This document shows, piece after piece, positions 1 to 11,623 of a stretch of DNA of 64,000 nt; position 1 is the first letter of the stretch; each line of letters begins with the position of its first letter. This DNA is from Acomys russatus (lineage: Eukaryota > Chordata > Mammalia > Rodentia > Muridae), in contig NC_067145.1 of the NCBI RefSeq assembly GCF_903995435.1, forward strand, positions 54,067,734 to 54,131,733, given 5' to 3'. The notes under the pieces were generated by a model that worked only from the letters and a program-made list of their open reading frames with translations, was not told the origin of the DNA and made no database searches. Made by a program: the position numbers and the translations under genes.

Positions 1-45
1 CAACAGAACCTGGCACACACTCGGGTAAATGTTCACTTGTCTGAC

Positions 46-60
46 TTTTTTTTTTTTTTT
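46..60. repeat. Poly(T) tract
   Basis: Fifteen consecutive T residues. It may be the A-tail of a decayed minus-strand retroposon, but no body is recognisable. Confidence 0.7.
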
Positions 61-856
61 CTTACATTGAAGAGACTCAAGCCCTGGCGAGCTGTGACTT
101 GCTCGGGCTACCTCAGAGTGCAGCTGAGACGTTATTGAGAGTTTTGTTGAACTGCACAAAGCAAAATAAAAACTGGAGTAAAATTTTTGGTAGCTGTAGT
201 TTTCTGGAACAGAAATGGCTTGTAAATGAACTGGTCAGACTGTTGTGAAACTCTTGACTTTAGACTTCGGGCGACCTGAAGTTTGCAAGTGTTGACTGAT
301 ATCCATGCATTCCACACATAACTCCACAGGAAAGCCTTTTCTACAGCATGCTATAATAGCAGATAACCACACTTTCCAGAAGATTTGTAGTGCTTGATAG
401 CGTTTAAAGGAAATAGCTTCAGTTTCTGTTGGCATTCTTGTGCACTTGCTGTGTGCAAACAGTTTGAGCTTCTGATTTCTGGAGCAAATGGGCCAGACTT
501 CATGCATGGCCTGTTAGAAAAGCCAATGATTCTTGTTCTTAATTTTTAAATAACATAGTGTTCACACTGAAATTTTGCTCTAACTTTAGTTAAACTAAGG
601 AGCTTCAAATTAAGTTACCAACTGTTTAATAGTTTTCTCTAAGTAAGAAACAGTTGGTATTATGCAGTAACTTGATGGTTGCCCATAGACTGTATTGTGT
701 GTTTTGACAGTCTTACAGTAAGTGCTTTGGGGAAGGGCACAGTCAATGGTTGTAAGCATCTTGAGGCCAGGTATCTTGCCTTTCACATAAGGGTGTTTGT
801 GAATTTGTCAGCTGTGGATCATTAATTTGTGAACTGAAGGACTGAACAGTCACTTA

Positions 857-1101
857 GAGGCTAGGGAGATGGCTCAGTTGGTATAACACTTGCTGTGTGA
901 TCATGAGGACTTGAGTTCAGCTCTCCAGCACCCACAAATCAGGAAGGCAGATAGCAAGACACTAATTTGACAGCCAGTCTAGTCAAATCAATGGGCTCCA
1001 GGTTCAGTAGACAAGTCACTGAGGAAGACATCTGGCCTGCACAGATATATGAATACATGCTTACATGTGCACACACACTCAAATACACACAATTAAAAGT
1101 A
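857..1101 (+). repeat. B4-type SINE
   Basis: It starts gaggctagggagatggctca (tRNA/ID-like head with A and B boxes). A B1-like body (cagccagtctagtcaaatca) follows, then a tctggcctgcacagatatat tail and a CA-rich 3' end. That head-body-tail order fits the B4 family. Confidence 0.75.
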
Positions 1102-1701
1102 GTAAAAATAATGTACTATTAACAAGGATAGTAGTATTTGTTTGTAATCAAGTTTATTAAAGCCTTTTGTATATATTAATTCTTTACCTTGAAAAGCAGT
1201 GTTTTTTTTGGTGGTGGTGGTGGCAAAACTGTGGTTGGTTGGCAAGATCAGTTCCATGGGCAAAGTAGTTTAAAGGACATATTTTCCTAATGCTTGAAAG
1301 GCACTTACTAAAACATAATAAGTAAAATTCCTGAAGACATCTACTTCAAACAACTCCAACTTGTTTCAGTTAAGTCAGTTGACCAGGAACATTGCAGTGT
1401 GGTCTGCTACTTAGCTTTCACTAGGTTTGAAGTATTGGAACCAGCTCTTGATAGCATAGTCTATGGTCCTGTCAGCATTTATGTGACCTTTCTATTTTGT
1501 TCTTCACTGGGGTGATGGAGTTTGTTTCTCTGGCCTTCTCTTCTGTTCACATATTGAGAAGATGTGATGTAGGCAATCTCATGTTTTTCTTTTTCCTTTC
1601 TGTTCATTCCATCCATACTCCTTCCTGAATGGCCTGGTGGAAGAACCAGGTTTTCTTTTGGTCACAGGAGAAGAGTGGTAGCATGGCCTTTGTCATTGTG
1701 T

Positions 1702-1708
<7 letters not shown>

Positions 1709-1742
<34 letters not shown>
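1709..1742. repeat. Poly(T) tract, 34 T
   Basis: An uninterrupted run of about 34 T. The flanks do not show a clear retroposon body. Confidence 0.9.
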
Positions 1743-1748
<6 letters not shown>

Positions 1749-1879
1749 CAACAAAGACAGTGAGCAGGAAGGAGGAGGCATGCCTGGTCAGAAAGCTGAG
1801 CCAGCCTTGTGCCAAGTCTCCTACCCACAGCCCACGGCCCAGTTTTTATGCTGTTAAATCTTTAGCATTTTTTCAAGAA

Positions 1880-1992
1880 GTTTCTCTCTCTCCCTTCCCC
1901 TCTCTCTCTCCTTCCCTCCCTCTCTCCCTCCTCCTCTCCCTTTTCTCCTCAACCCTCCCACCCCCCCCCCCCCCCCGCCACCCCACACACAC
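1880..1992. repeat. Polypyrimidine tract with C16 run
   Basis: CT-rich low-complexity sequence ending in 16 consecutive C and a short CA stretch. It leads directly into an ID-like antisense fragment. Confidence 0.85.
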
Positions 1993-1993
1993 C

Positions 1994-2047
1994 TCATGCC
2001 AGGGTTAAGGCAGGGTATGCTCTCTACCACTGAGCCTCCCCCGCAGC
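1994..2047 (-). repeat. ID-like SINE fragment
   Basis: Contains 'ggcagggtatgctctctacc' and 'actgagcctcccccgcagct', the antisense of a tRNA-Ala-like ID head. Confidence 0.5.
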
Positions 2048-2089
2048 TCAGGAAACAGTCTTTTGGTCTAAGCCTGCTCTTTCCTTAAA

Positions 2090-2280
2090 CTCAGAGATTT
2101 GCCTGCCCCTGTAGAATTCTGGTACTAAAGGTGTGTGCCGCCACTGCTCAGCTTTTTGTTTCATTTTTTTTAAAGACAAGGTCTCATTCTGTAGACCAGG
2201 CTGCCCTCAAACTCTTAGAATACTTGCCTTTACTTTCTGAGTGTTTTCATTAAGGGCATGTGCCATCACACCTAGCTGGT
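2090..2280 (-). repeat. Two adjacent B1 SINE pieces
   Basis: 2094-2153 matches the antisense distal end of B1. 2170-2279 begins aagacaaggtctcattctgt and continues gtagaccaggctgccctcaa. Both are diverged. Confidence 0.65.
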
Positions 2281-2321
2281 ACATATAATTTTGCCTCAAG
2301 ATTTAAAAATATTTTTATTCC

Positions 2322-2540
2322 TTCCATCCATCCATCCATCCATCCATCCATCCATCCATCCATCCATCATCCATCCGTGTGTGTGTGTGTGTGTGTGTAT
2401 GTGTGTAAATGTGTTTGTATATAAATGCATGTACCGTGGATAACTTAATAAATTCTTTCTACCATGAGTCCCAGGGATCAAACTCAAGCCAACAGGCTTG
2501 ATAGTAGGCACTCCAAGTCAGTGAGTGGACCTCCAGCCCC
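2322..2540 (-). repeat. Antisense tRNA-type SINE with (CATC)n/(GT)n tail
   Basis: (CATC)n runs from about 2324 to 2376 and (GT)n from 2377 to 2406. They precede a SINE head in antisense (gagtcccagggatcaaactc... ctccagcccc). The microsatellites are probably the mutated A/C-rich tail of this element. Confidence 0.65.
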
Positions 2541-2717
2541 TGCTTTATGGTTTTTAATAGCTGGGTTGGTAGATATCTATATCATTTCTAGTCTGTCTTG
2601 TTGCATTGTCAAGTTATTTATATTTACTGAAAATAATTTAGATTGCTGCTATAAATGGGTTGTTACTTTGGACAGTATCCTCAATGAAGAGACATTATCC
2701 TCCCCGCCCCCCATCCT

Positions 2718-2920
2718 CACTTCTCTTTATCTGTGACACTGGTGACTAAATCCAGGGCTTCATGCAGGCTTGACAAGCGCTCTACTGTGGAGCTGCATGT
2801 CCTCAGTCCTGTAAATCTTTATTTTGAGATAGGGTCTCATCACTTTGTTCATTTCAGCTCACAGTCTCAAGTCCATCATCCAGGTAGGTTAGGGCAGGTG
2901 CTATAGGTTGTGACTAGTGT
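2718..2920 (-). repeat. ID-like fragment followed by old B1-like fragment
   Basis: Antisense ID-type text ('gacaagcgctctactgtgga') is followed by 'ttttgagatagggtctcatc', a decayed B1 start in antisense. Confidence 0.5.
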
Positions 2921-2929
2921 AGAGACCAT

Positions 2930-3182
2930 GAGGGAATGCTGTTTACTGACTTCTTCCTTGTTTCTTGTTCAGCCTACTTTCTTATAATGCCCAGGGCCAC
3001 CAGCCCAGAGATGGCATTACCCATAGTCAGCTGGGGCCTCTCTCATCAACCATCAGTCCAGAAAATGCACCAGTTTTGTCCACAGGCCGGGCTGGTAGAG
3101 GCATTTTATTTTCTCATTGAGATTCCCTATTCCCAGATAACTCTAGCTTGTGTCAAGTAGACATAAAACTAGCCAGCCCAGA
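2930..3182 (+). repeat. Rodent dispersed repeat, 3' portion (family not assigned)
   Basis: Contains 'cagggccaccagcccagaga', 'gcattttattttctcattga' and ends 'cataaaactagccagccc'. I recognise this as the terminal part of a very common rodent repeat but cannot name the family with certainty. 21673-21795 carries the opposite end of the same type. Confidence 0.55.
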
Positions 3183-3204
3183 GTGACACTATACTTTGTT
3201 TTAT

Positions 3205-3283
3205 AGGGTGCTGGCATGTGTGGAAGCCAGAGGTCAATGTCAAACACTGTACTTAATTGCTGTCTACCTTTTTATTTCTATTT

Positions 3284-3330
<47 letters not shown>

Positions 3331-3575
3331 TTTTTGTGCCAAGGCCTTTTGTGATCCTAGAGCTCACCGGCATAGAGCAGCTGGCCCACAAGCTCCAAAG
3401 AGATTTATATTCCCCTTCCTTGCATGGTGGCTACACACATTCTTCCTGAATCGCCACAGGGATTTCTTTCTTTTCTTACTTTTTCCTTGTTTCTTTTTTT
3501 TTCTTTTTGATTTTGACTACCCAGGGCCTGGCAAATGCTAGGCCAGCACTTTACCTTTAAGTTTGATCCCCATTC
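3205..3575 (-). repeat. B4-like SINE with (TTTA)n expansion
   Basis: Antisense 'ggaagccagaggtcaatgtc', a (TTTA)n tract at about 3283-3333, a decayed B1-like middle ('gagctcaccggcatagagca') and an ID-like end ('gcctggcaaatgctaggcca'). Confidence 0.55.
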
Positions 3576-4114
3576 CTCTTATTTTCTTGTATATACTTAA
3601 GTTCTGTTCCAAAGGATGATTATGCAGTTTGACGGCAGAATGCTGTGATGAAAGAGGGTGACGGAGCATGGTCAGAGTGTGAGTACTTGTCTTTCCAGCC
3701 AGCACTGAGGTGGCCATAGATACAGCAATAAATGGTGCTCATAATTTTTGAATTAATAAATGATGTGTTGGAAAGTTTAATCCTTCTCATTTTTCCAAGA
3801 GAAAGCTCATCTTTGTTACCTTCATCTGCTTTTCATTCATTTATGTGAGAGGTTACTAGTTATTATCAGTGGAAATTTTAGGTATCCATAGTGATAGGAC
3901 AGGATTATTTTGATTACTATAGCAAACTTAATTTTTTTCTTTAAAGTTGTTGTATAGCTTTCTGGTAAAGCCTCATAAGAAAGTTGAGGAAGTTTAGCTT
4001 TCTATCTCATATAATTGTTTAAAAAATTAAAATGTGTTTGTAAAAGTTTTAACAAATATAAGTTACAATGTCAATGTGATATTTTTATATCTCATCTTTA
4101 GGTGCATGATATAC

Positions 4115-4157
4115 ATGGGTGGTGTATACTTGTGTGCATGTATGTATGTAGGTGCAC

Positions 4158-4194
<37 letters not shown>

Positions 4195-4505
4195 GCCAGA
4201 TGGTAATGTCAGGTATTGTCCATTACTCTTCAGCATTTTTGTTTATATTTGTTTTTCCTTTTCTTTTTTCTCTTTCTTTGTCTTTTTTTTTTCTTTCTTT
4301 CTTTCTTTTTTTTTTTTTTTTTTTTTTTTGCGATAGTGAGGCAAGTCCCTCACTGAATTTGGGGACTGCTGATTTGGCTAGAATGGCTGACCAACAAGCT
4401 CCAGGTATTATCCTGCCTCTTCTCCTAGTCCCAAGCACTGGGGTTATGGATGTAATATGCTGTTTCCAACTTTTACATGCATAGCAAGCCAACTCCTGAG
4501 CCCTA
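4115..4505 (-). repeat. B4-like SINE with (GT)n and T-rich expansion
   Basis: (GT)16 at 4161-4192, then 'taggccagatggtaatgtca', T-rich sequence to 4329, 'agtccctcactgaatttggg' and an antisense ID-like end near 4500. Confidence 0.55.
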
Positions 4506-4837
4506 AGTTTCTAGATTCTTTGTATTTTGTAATACATGCCTGTTAGAAATGATAGGAAAGTGCTGTGAAAACTAGAATTGCACACATTTGCTTTTCTCAG
4601 AAGTATTATTCATTCACATTAGCATTTCTGTATATCTTGTTACAGTCAGTGCTGTTTGTTGTCATCTTATTTTGTTTTGCACAATATGTTGATGATTTAT
4701 TGTTAGGTGCTGGAGAAATTAGATATCATATAAAAATGTGAAACAAAATCCTGGGCATTTATGACTTCTGTAGATCAAATCTTGAGAGGTTGTACTGTGT
4801 TGCCTCAGTGAATCCCTCAGTCAGAATCACTTAAGTG

Positions 4838-5048
4838 GGGCTGGGGGACAGCTCAGAGCATTTGTTCTCTCTGTGGACTGGAGTTTGACTTCTAGCACCC
4901 ACACAGCGGCTTACAACTGTCTCTAACTTGAGTTCCCAGGGAATCTGATGTCCTCCTCTGAACTCTGAGTACCAGGTGTGCATGTGGAACACAGACATAA
5001 GTGCAGGCAAAACATGCACATAAAAGAAATATTTCTAAATTAAAAAAA
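4838..5048 (+). repeat. B2 SINE
   Basis: 'ggggctgggggacagctcag' head, 'cttacaactgtctctaactt' body and 'gcaggcaaaacatgcacata' 3' end with an A-rich tail. It is clearly B2-like despite divergence. Confidence 0.75.
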
Positions 5049-5774
5049 ATTGCTGATGCTATTGGCATTTTTTGTTTCCTTGTTAATCCCCACCCCACTT
5101 CCCTAGCTTCTGTGCTGTGGCTGAGTAGAGAAAAACAAAGCTACCTTGACAGGAGCTAGCTGGGCAGCGAGGCCGACTCACTGAGGGTTACATTTGGTTT
5201 TATATTCACTATGTCTCAGGGAAATACCTATTGTTAATACTGCCTTTAGGAGTTGCTACACAGTTGGAATTGGTAAAGTGTAAAATCTTCAAATACCAAG
5301 AATGTGATGAGTGCCAAAGACTCATATCTGAAGACTTAGCCGAAGAAAAAGAATGAACAGACTTGAGAAAAATCCAGCAAGGAGGATTAAAGACTGAAGG
5401 GAAGGCTGTACAACTGAGGAATAAGTGTTCGGGCTAGAGAAACTGTCACACAGAGTTAAGATGCCAGCTAACAGATTGTCCCCTCTTAGGCCCGCCCACC
5501 TCCCCAGCTGGAGCCAGTTCTTCCTCTTGCCTCCTGTCAAGGGTCTAGAGCTTTGTCCTTCCCTGCTGGTGTGGTCTGTCTCCTCTAGCTGTTCTGGGCA
5601 GGCTTCCTCCCACAGCATGGCCGAAGCACACAGGTGGCATACATGCCTTGAATAAGCATGCAACTAAATATATTGTAGCTATTTTAATGATTATTTTTCA
5701 AAAGTTGTCTTAGGATAAAGCACTGACAGCTTTATTTCCTATCCTGCTGGTAACCAACAAAAATGCAAAGAATA

Positions 5775-5957
5775 GGGCCTGTGAGATGGCTCAGTGGGGA
5801 GAGGCGCTTGCTGCCAAGCCTGACGGTCTGAGTTCAATCCCCAGGACCTGCATGGTAGAAGGAGAGAACTGGCTCCCACAAGTTATCCTCCCATGTTCAT
5901 ACTCCCACTGTGATAAGCGGCACGCTTAAATAAATAAATGTGATTAAGTTTTTTTAA
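5775..5957 (+). repeat. B2/B3-type SINE
   Basis: 'gggcctgtgagatggctcag' head with 'gagttcaatccccaggacct' B box. The 3' end has AATAAA-like repeats and an A/T-rich tail. Confidence 0.75.
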
Positions 5958-6099
5958 ATGCCAAAATGAGGATTTGTTATTTACTAAAGATATAGTAGTA
6001 TTGTGTATACTGTACAATAGTATAGGTTTCTTATCAGACAGTTGGAAAATAGCTATATTTTAGTAGTCATGTAACAAGAGTTTTTCTATGCCAACTCTG

Positions 6100-6413
6100 G
6101 TTGTGTGTGTGTTGCACAAGTATAAGGGTGTGCGTGTGTGGTTGGAAGCTACAGCCTTGAATGTATTCTTCAGAAGCCATCCACCTTGTTTTTTGAGACA
6201 GTCCCTCACTGGGACCTAGGATTTAGTGATTTAGCTAGGCTGACTTCCCAGCAGACCCAGGATCAGCCTGTCACCGTCTCTCCAGTGCTGGGGTGATTTC
6301 AAGCACACACCAACACACCCAGCATTGTGTATATGGGTGCTGGGGATCAAACTCGGGCTTCATGGTTGGGCAGGGCAAGTACTTTACTAACTGAGCTGCC
6401 CCCAGGCTCCTGC
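6100..6413 (-). repeat. B4 SINE
   Basis: Antisense order: GT-rich tail, 'gccatccaccttgttttttg', B1-like 'gacagtccctcactgggacc', then 'gggtgctggggatcaaactc' and 'actaactgagctgcccccag'. A well-preserved B4 layout. Confidence 0.75.
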
Positions 6414-8179
6414 CCTACCTTTAAATTATTCATACTGACATTCAGAGTTGAGTTTGTATAGCAGTTTAGTCAATGGTGCTGCCTGAAGCAGCTGTGCCTG
6501 CACTGAAGCAGGGAGACAGCACAGTCATGCCCTGTGCCTTATGCCTTGTTTTATGGAGAAATACTAAATACTAAAGTCTTTGGACATTACTTATATACCC
6601 TAGGTTGCCAGTGGTAGGTATGTTAAAAATACAACCTTTAAAGTTTGATCTTCAGAATTAATAAATCTTTACTCCAAAGAATGTATGTGCTATCTAAATA
6701 CAAAAGAGATATTGAAAAGAGTTTGAACAAAATAAGTGTAGGATTGAATTCTATTAACTGGAATATAAAGACAGAATATAGGGTACAAAGGCCCTTTGTG
6801 GGAGCTTTCTATTCCGCCCAGAAACTTGCAATTGGTAACTAGTAAAATATTTTTTAAAATAAAGCTTTATTGTATGTGGTATTATAATACCAAGCTGCTT
6901 CAGTTTAACTGTGGAAAAAACTTGCATACTTGCTTATAACAAGCAGATTCTACAGAAGTCCATTTTGTAACCTTAAAACTCTTCAGCGTGTCGTGATACC
7001 AGTGAAACAAAACCTCAGAAACGTGTCCCTCAGGGTCTAGTGGACCCAGTGGTGGGGAGGAGTCCGCACAGCTTTTCCTCTAGTAGAGGAGGATAGTTGC
7101 GTGTAGGAACACAACCAGAGCATGTTGATTTGAGACAAGGGAATCAACCAGCTCACTGCCTGGTTACTGTGTACTATTTTTTTGGTTGCATATCATTTAT
7201 TAATTGGGAAGTAGGCAGACATGTTCTCATTTCTCTTTAAATGTTGTGGCGTTGTTCCTTGACACCTTGTAGATGCCAGTTAAACTTGAGGCTCCTGCTA
7301 ACACAGTTTAAGACACACTTTACCTCCAAGTTTCACTTTTCTCATTTGAAATGTACAAATTGACAATTTCTGTAAAGTGTAACTGCAGTGGGGCTGTTTG
7401 ACTATTGAGCAAGGTGGAGCTGGTTACTGACCAGCCCCGAAGCTCAGCTAATGTGTGAGCTAATCCTAACAGCCACTCTTCCCATGGGGCCTTGTCTTTC
7501 TGTGCAGTGTTATTTTGTTTCCTCTCCTCTGCCTCATCCGCTCAAGGGCATTTCCTTACCTTTTGCCCTTACTTAATGTTACTTAGAGCTTATGCTGATA
7601 AGTTTTCTTGCTAAACCTTCGTTTGTTTGCTTGTCATTTAGTTTATTCGTAGACCATGTGACAGGTTTAGAAAACCTTGAAGCTTTATTGCTTTGATCTG
7701 AATGTCACTCCAGAACTTAAAAGCTGTGTGATCTTGGAAGGTTAATTAACCTAATACTGTTCCTGTCTGTTTAATGACCAATAATGATACCTACTTCATG
7801 GTTCTTATGTAAGGATTTTAAATGAGATAACACATGTAGGGTTTAGACTATGCAGAATGCCTGGTAGCTGATATCTGTGAGCCAGGCCTTTCATTGCTAA
7901 CTTAATTTATCTGATCTCCTGATGAGTGACCAGCACATTTGTATATCACTTTTGGTACCTGTTATGTAAACTACATCTTACTTGTGTACAAGCCACCAAA
8001 CACAGCAACGTTATTAACATAATAGTAGTGATAAACTGAGATACTATTTCACAGTAAACACATAAACATATTGAGACGCTTATGTATAAGGTTGCTTAGA
8101 ATTATTAAGTGAGTTGTGCTTAAAACGGCTATGTCTTATTAGAATTTGTAGATACCATGCTTAAGTTTAGGGAACTTTA

Positions 8180-8397
8180 AAGTTTATTTTTTATTTTATG
8201 TGTCTGATTTTTTGATTGCATGTATGTAAGTGCAGACCTGTATGCCATACCCTGAAGGCTAGAAAAGGGCATTGGACTCCCTGGAGGTTGTAGTCACATA
8301 GAGTTGTGAGCCACTATGTGGGTACTGGGAACAGAACCTGGTCCTCTGTCTGAGCAGACAGTGCTCTTGACAGTTGCACCCTCTCTCTAGTCCCTAG
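8180..8397 (-). repeat. B2 SINE
   Basis: Antisense tail 'tttattttttattttatgtg', middle 'gttgtgagccactatgtggg', then 'cagacagtgctcttgacagt' and 'ctctctctagtccc'. Confidence 0.75.
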
Positions 8398-8755
8398 GAC
8401 ACTTAAAAATAAAGTAATTTGGTGACTTTTTTTGGTGATAAGAATACTTTGCTTCATTCTCTGCCACTCATTGTTATCAGACTGCTGATTTTTGGCGGCA
8501 TTATGCTCTGGTTTGAACCAGGGACCAATGCGTACACACTTCAAAGTCTGCAGTGCACTTAGTTCTCCCTTCACGGTTGGGTGTGCTAGGCAGTTTGTGT
8601 AAGTGTCCTTAACCTGGCTTTGGCATACCATTTTTAAAAGAATAGAAAATAGAATATTTGGTTGAAATTGTTTTCTAAGCTGTCTGAGATTAGTTACTAT
8701 TGGGATACGCAGTCTGTAAATTACCTTGCATTCCTTTTGACTTATGTCTGTATCT

Positions 8756-8886
8756 TGAGTGCTGGCACATGCCTTTAGTCCTAGTACAGAGAGGCTAAGG
8801 TAGGAAGGTCATGAGTCCAAGGGCAGCCTGGGGTACAGTCATGACTTAGGCCAGCTAGGCTATGTTGTGAGGCTTGTCTCAACACC
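8756..8886 (+). repeat. B1 SINE (old)
   Basis: 'gctggcacatgcctttagtc' and 'cagcctggggtacagtcatg' are decayed B1 A-box and body sequences. Confidence 0.6.
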
Positions 8887-9376
8887 AACAACACCTTGTA
8901 AACAAAATCTGTTCCAATTGCTTTTTAAAAATATATATAAATAATTACAGGGTCAAATTCAATACAAGCTTTTATTGTATTGACTATAACTGCACATGCT
9001 TATTTTCTTATAGTCCTGGGAAGGGAATAAATGAAGTAGATTCAACAGCATCTTCCTGTAATTGTGAAAATTAATTGTGAAGGTAGTTGATTTAGTATCA
9101 ATCAAAATCATAGTGTATAAAGAATATTTACTAGTATATTAGGTGATTATTTGTCCAAGTTTTGCAACTTTTTGTTATTTTCTGTGTCTATCCTAAAACC
9201 CATAACTTAAAACTTAATAGAAAGGCGTGGCTGCTGCAGTAAAGAATGACATGAGTATGTTGTTCTTGCATTCCTCAAAAAATCCTTGGTCTCCATTTTG
9301 TATAAACGACGTACAATTTGGTGAGATTAGGCTATTGGAATCCAGAATACAACTGTAAACATTGATAGAAGAAAAG

Positions 9377-9475
9377 GCTGGGCACGGTAGGACAGGCCTA
9401 TGATTCTAGTGTTCAGGAGACGGAGGCAAGGGGATTGGGAGTTTCAGATTTGTGTCTAAGGAAAGTATTGTAAGG
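9377..9475 (+). repeat. B1 SINE fragment
   Basis: 'ggctgggcacggtaggacag' and 'ttcaggagacggaggcaagg' are the 5' half of a B1. The 3' half is lost. Confidence 0.55.
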
Positions 9476-10194
9476 ACCAGGGAGAACAGGAGGCGGTGTG
9501 GTAAGATTGCCATGGCATACATGAGCAAACGTGCAAGGTGGTTACAAGCATGGCTTTGAAGCAGACAGCCTAGATTTCAGTTCTGCTCTGTGGCTTAATT
9601 CTTGCATGACCTAAATTGTTTAATTTCTCCCCTCCAGTCTCCTCATATGAAAACTAGACTTAGTCATAAACCTAACAAAGCAGGTGGTTATGGGGAGTGA
9701 GGTTATGTGTGTTGGTGCCTAGCACAGTATCTGTCACGTGACAGTATCTCAGTAAACAGCTTCTAGAACACCCACAAATAAGGAGTTGTTGCAGACTACT
9801 CTTGTGCCATCTATTAAGACAATCATCTTGCTGGGAAAGCAGTTAGGGTATAATCTTGAGTTTGTCAGCAGCAGTAGGCAAGGCAAGGTGAGTGAAGTGA
9901 CTCATATCTTGTCTTGCTTCTAAGTATCATAAACATCTTCTGTTGCAATGTGTCATTCAACCCTGCCCCCAAAGGTGGGAATTACATTCACATTCAACAG
10001 TTAGTAATTATGTTTCTCATCAGTAGTAATGGTGTTTAAATATTATTGCATCATTTTGTTTCCTTTTTCTCTGTGAGTCATTGTATGGTGTGGAGGAGTT
10101 ACTAGTCTAATTTTGAGGCTTCTGGGAGTCAGTTGTGATTCAGTTTTGTCTTAAGAAGTAAAGCACAGAGTACTCTCTGTTGGCTGATTGAAGA

Positions 10195-10620
10195 CATGGC
10201 ATTGGGGTTGCAGCAGGCACCTTCATTCTGCTTCACTTGGTGACTCAACAGCCAGGCACCCCCAAGCCTTCCTGTGGGGCAGGCACCTTTCTGAGCAGGG
10301 AGGGGAGCAGAGCTGAGGCTGGCCCGGGGCAGAGGTTAAGAGGCCAGCCTTGCTCTACTGCTTCTTTTAGACCCTTGACTTCCAACATCCTTTTGTTCCC
10401 TGGAAGGTGGAGAGAAGGGGGTGTTGGGAAAGATCCCAGGTGTTGGCCTGGCTGAAGGCTTTCCCCTGGACCTGAGGGATGATGGAAGCCCTGTAGAGCA
10501 TAGAGCCTTTCGGTGGAGACAGTGAGCTTGAGAAGTCCTGTGTGGAAGCGAGACAAAGGAGAGGGGACATGCCAGGAAGTAGGTGGAGCATAAATACAAC
10601 AGACAAGGGGCAGTTACCAT
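10195..10620. other. GC-enriched unique segment, no assigned function
   Basis: About 430 bp that is clearly richer in G+C than its AT-rich surroundings, with several overlapping short open frames on both strands and no recognisable protein. No SINE is evident. It could be a conserved regulatory segment or an unrecognised old repeat. Confidence 0.3.
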
Positions 10621-11186
10621 CTTTCCCAGGTGCTCCACTTTGTGAAGGGCTTTTAAATAATCACAAGTGCTACTTTAAAGAAAGATGTGACTGCTTGTCT
10701 AAACCTTAGAGTCCATAGAATGTAAACACCAGCTACAGACAGAATCTTGAAATGGAGTATATACGTAAGAGAAAGCAGAAACATATGAGACACTGATAGA
10801 TTTCAGAGAGACCAACATGGAGGTCATACTGTCTTTTGTTCATGGAGATAATAGTTACTAGAAGAGATGTGTGAACAAGTGTCATTTAACATTCTGTAGT
10901 CACCAGATATGGAAATCCGAAGATCAAAAGCACTAGCCAGCTATCTTTAGGACAACAGGCAGTGTAATGCAGAGTAGCCTACTGTTGAAGTTTTGATTTA
11001 GTTTGATCAGGGGAAATATTTTCATTTAAAGTGAGTCCTTGTCAGCAATTTTTTTAATAACAACTTTAAGAAATTATTTTGTTTCTTTCTAGATGTTGGC
11101 AAGCAAGTTATAGAAGCAGTTTCAGGGATTGTTAAAGCTGTAACTCATTTTTATGGCAATATTGGTGGGGACTGGGTTAAGGCTAT

Positions 11187-11320
11187 CTGAGGTGGCCGCT
11201 GAAGCTGCAGCCTGTTTGCTGCCCTGAGAGCCCTGGCCGTGCTGCTGAGACCGCTGCTGGGGAAGGGAGAAAACAGTGCTCCCCTTGTCGTCGCCATCTG
11301 CTTGCCCTTAGCATTTGAAC
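11187..11320. other. Small GC-rich island of unknown origin
   Basis: About 130 bp containing CTG/GCC-rich sequence and two CGTCG-type CpG clusters within AT-rich intron. On the minus strand an ATG at 11297 opens 48 codons (MATTRGALFSPFPSSG...). On the plus strand, tttctttctag at about 11083-11093 resembles a splice acceptor just upstream. It could be a pseudogene scrap or an alternative exon; I do not recognise it. Confidence 0.25.
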
Positions 11321-11555
11321 TCCTAGTTGAAATTTGTTTGAAGATATATATTCTATAAAATTAATGAAAAATATTTAAAACAATTTAAAGCATGGTATAA
11401 TGGTCGATGATAATATTGATAGTAATCTAAATATTTTTAATGTAGTGGTAAACATTCACTGATAGTTAAAACATAATATTAAAGCATTTAGGCATATTTG
11501 GTATGCTTTTATTACATGAGCTAATGCATATTAACCTAGAGGAATGTGAAATATA

Positions 11556-11623
11556 TATCCTCCCAAAGAGCTACATGTTTCCATATATATATATTTGGAA
11601 ACATGTAGCTCTTTGGGAGGATA
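11556..11623. repeat. Perfect 28-bp inverted repeat with 12-nt AT spacer
   Basis: The left arm 11556-11583 is the exact reverse complement of the right arm 11596-11623. The spacer is tatatatatatt. The core of each arm reads ccaaagagctacatgtttcc or its complement. Confidence 0.95.

Noticed and set aside
5322..5663. A 113-codon minus-strand frame
   Set aside because: No homology I recognise, no initiation context or exon structure; it sits in unique intronic sequence and could be chance.
10237..10638. Several 72-103 codon frames on both strands
   Set aside because: Mutually overlapping frames in a GC-richer block, as expected from fewer AT-rich stop codons. No family recognised.
11556..11623. 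Rho-independent-type terminator reading of the hairpin
   Set aside because: The context is a mammalian intron; a bacterial terminator has no meaning here, and the loop and trailing bases do not fit.
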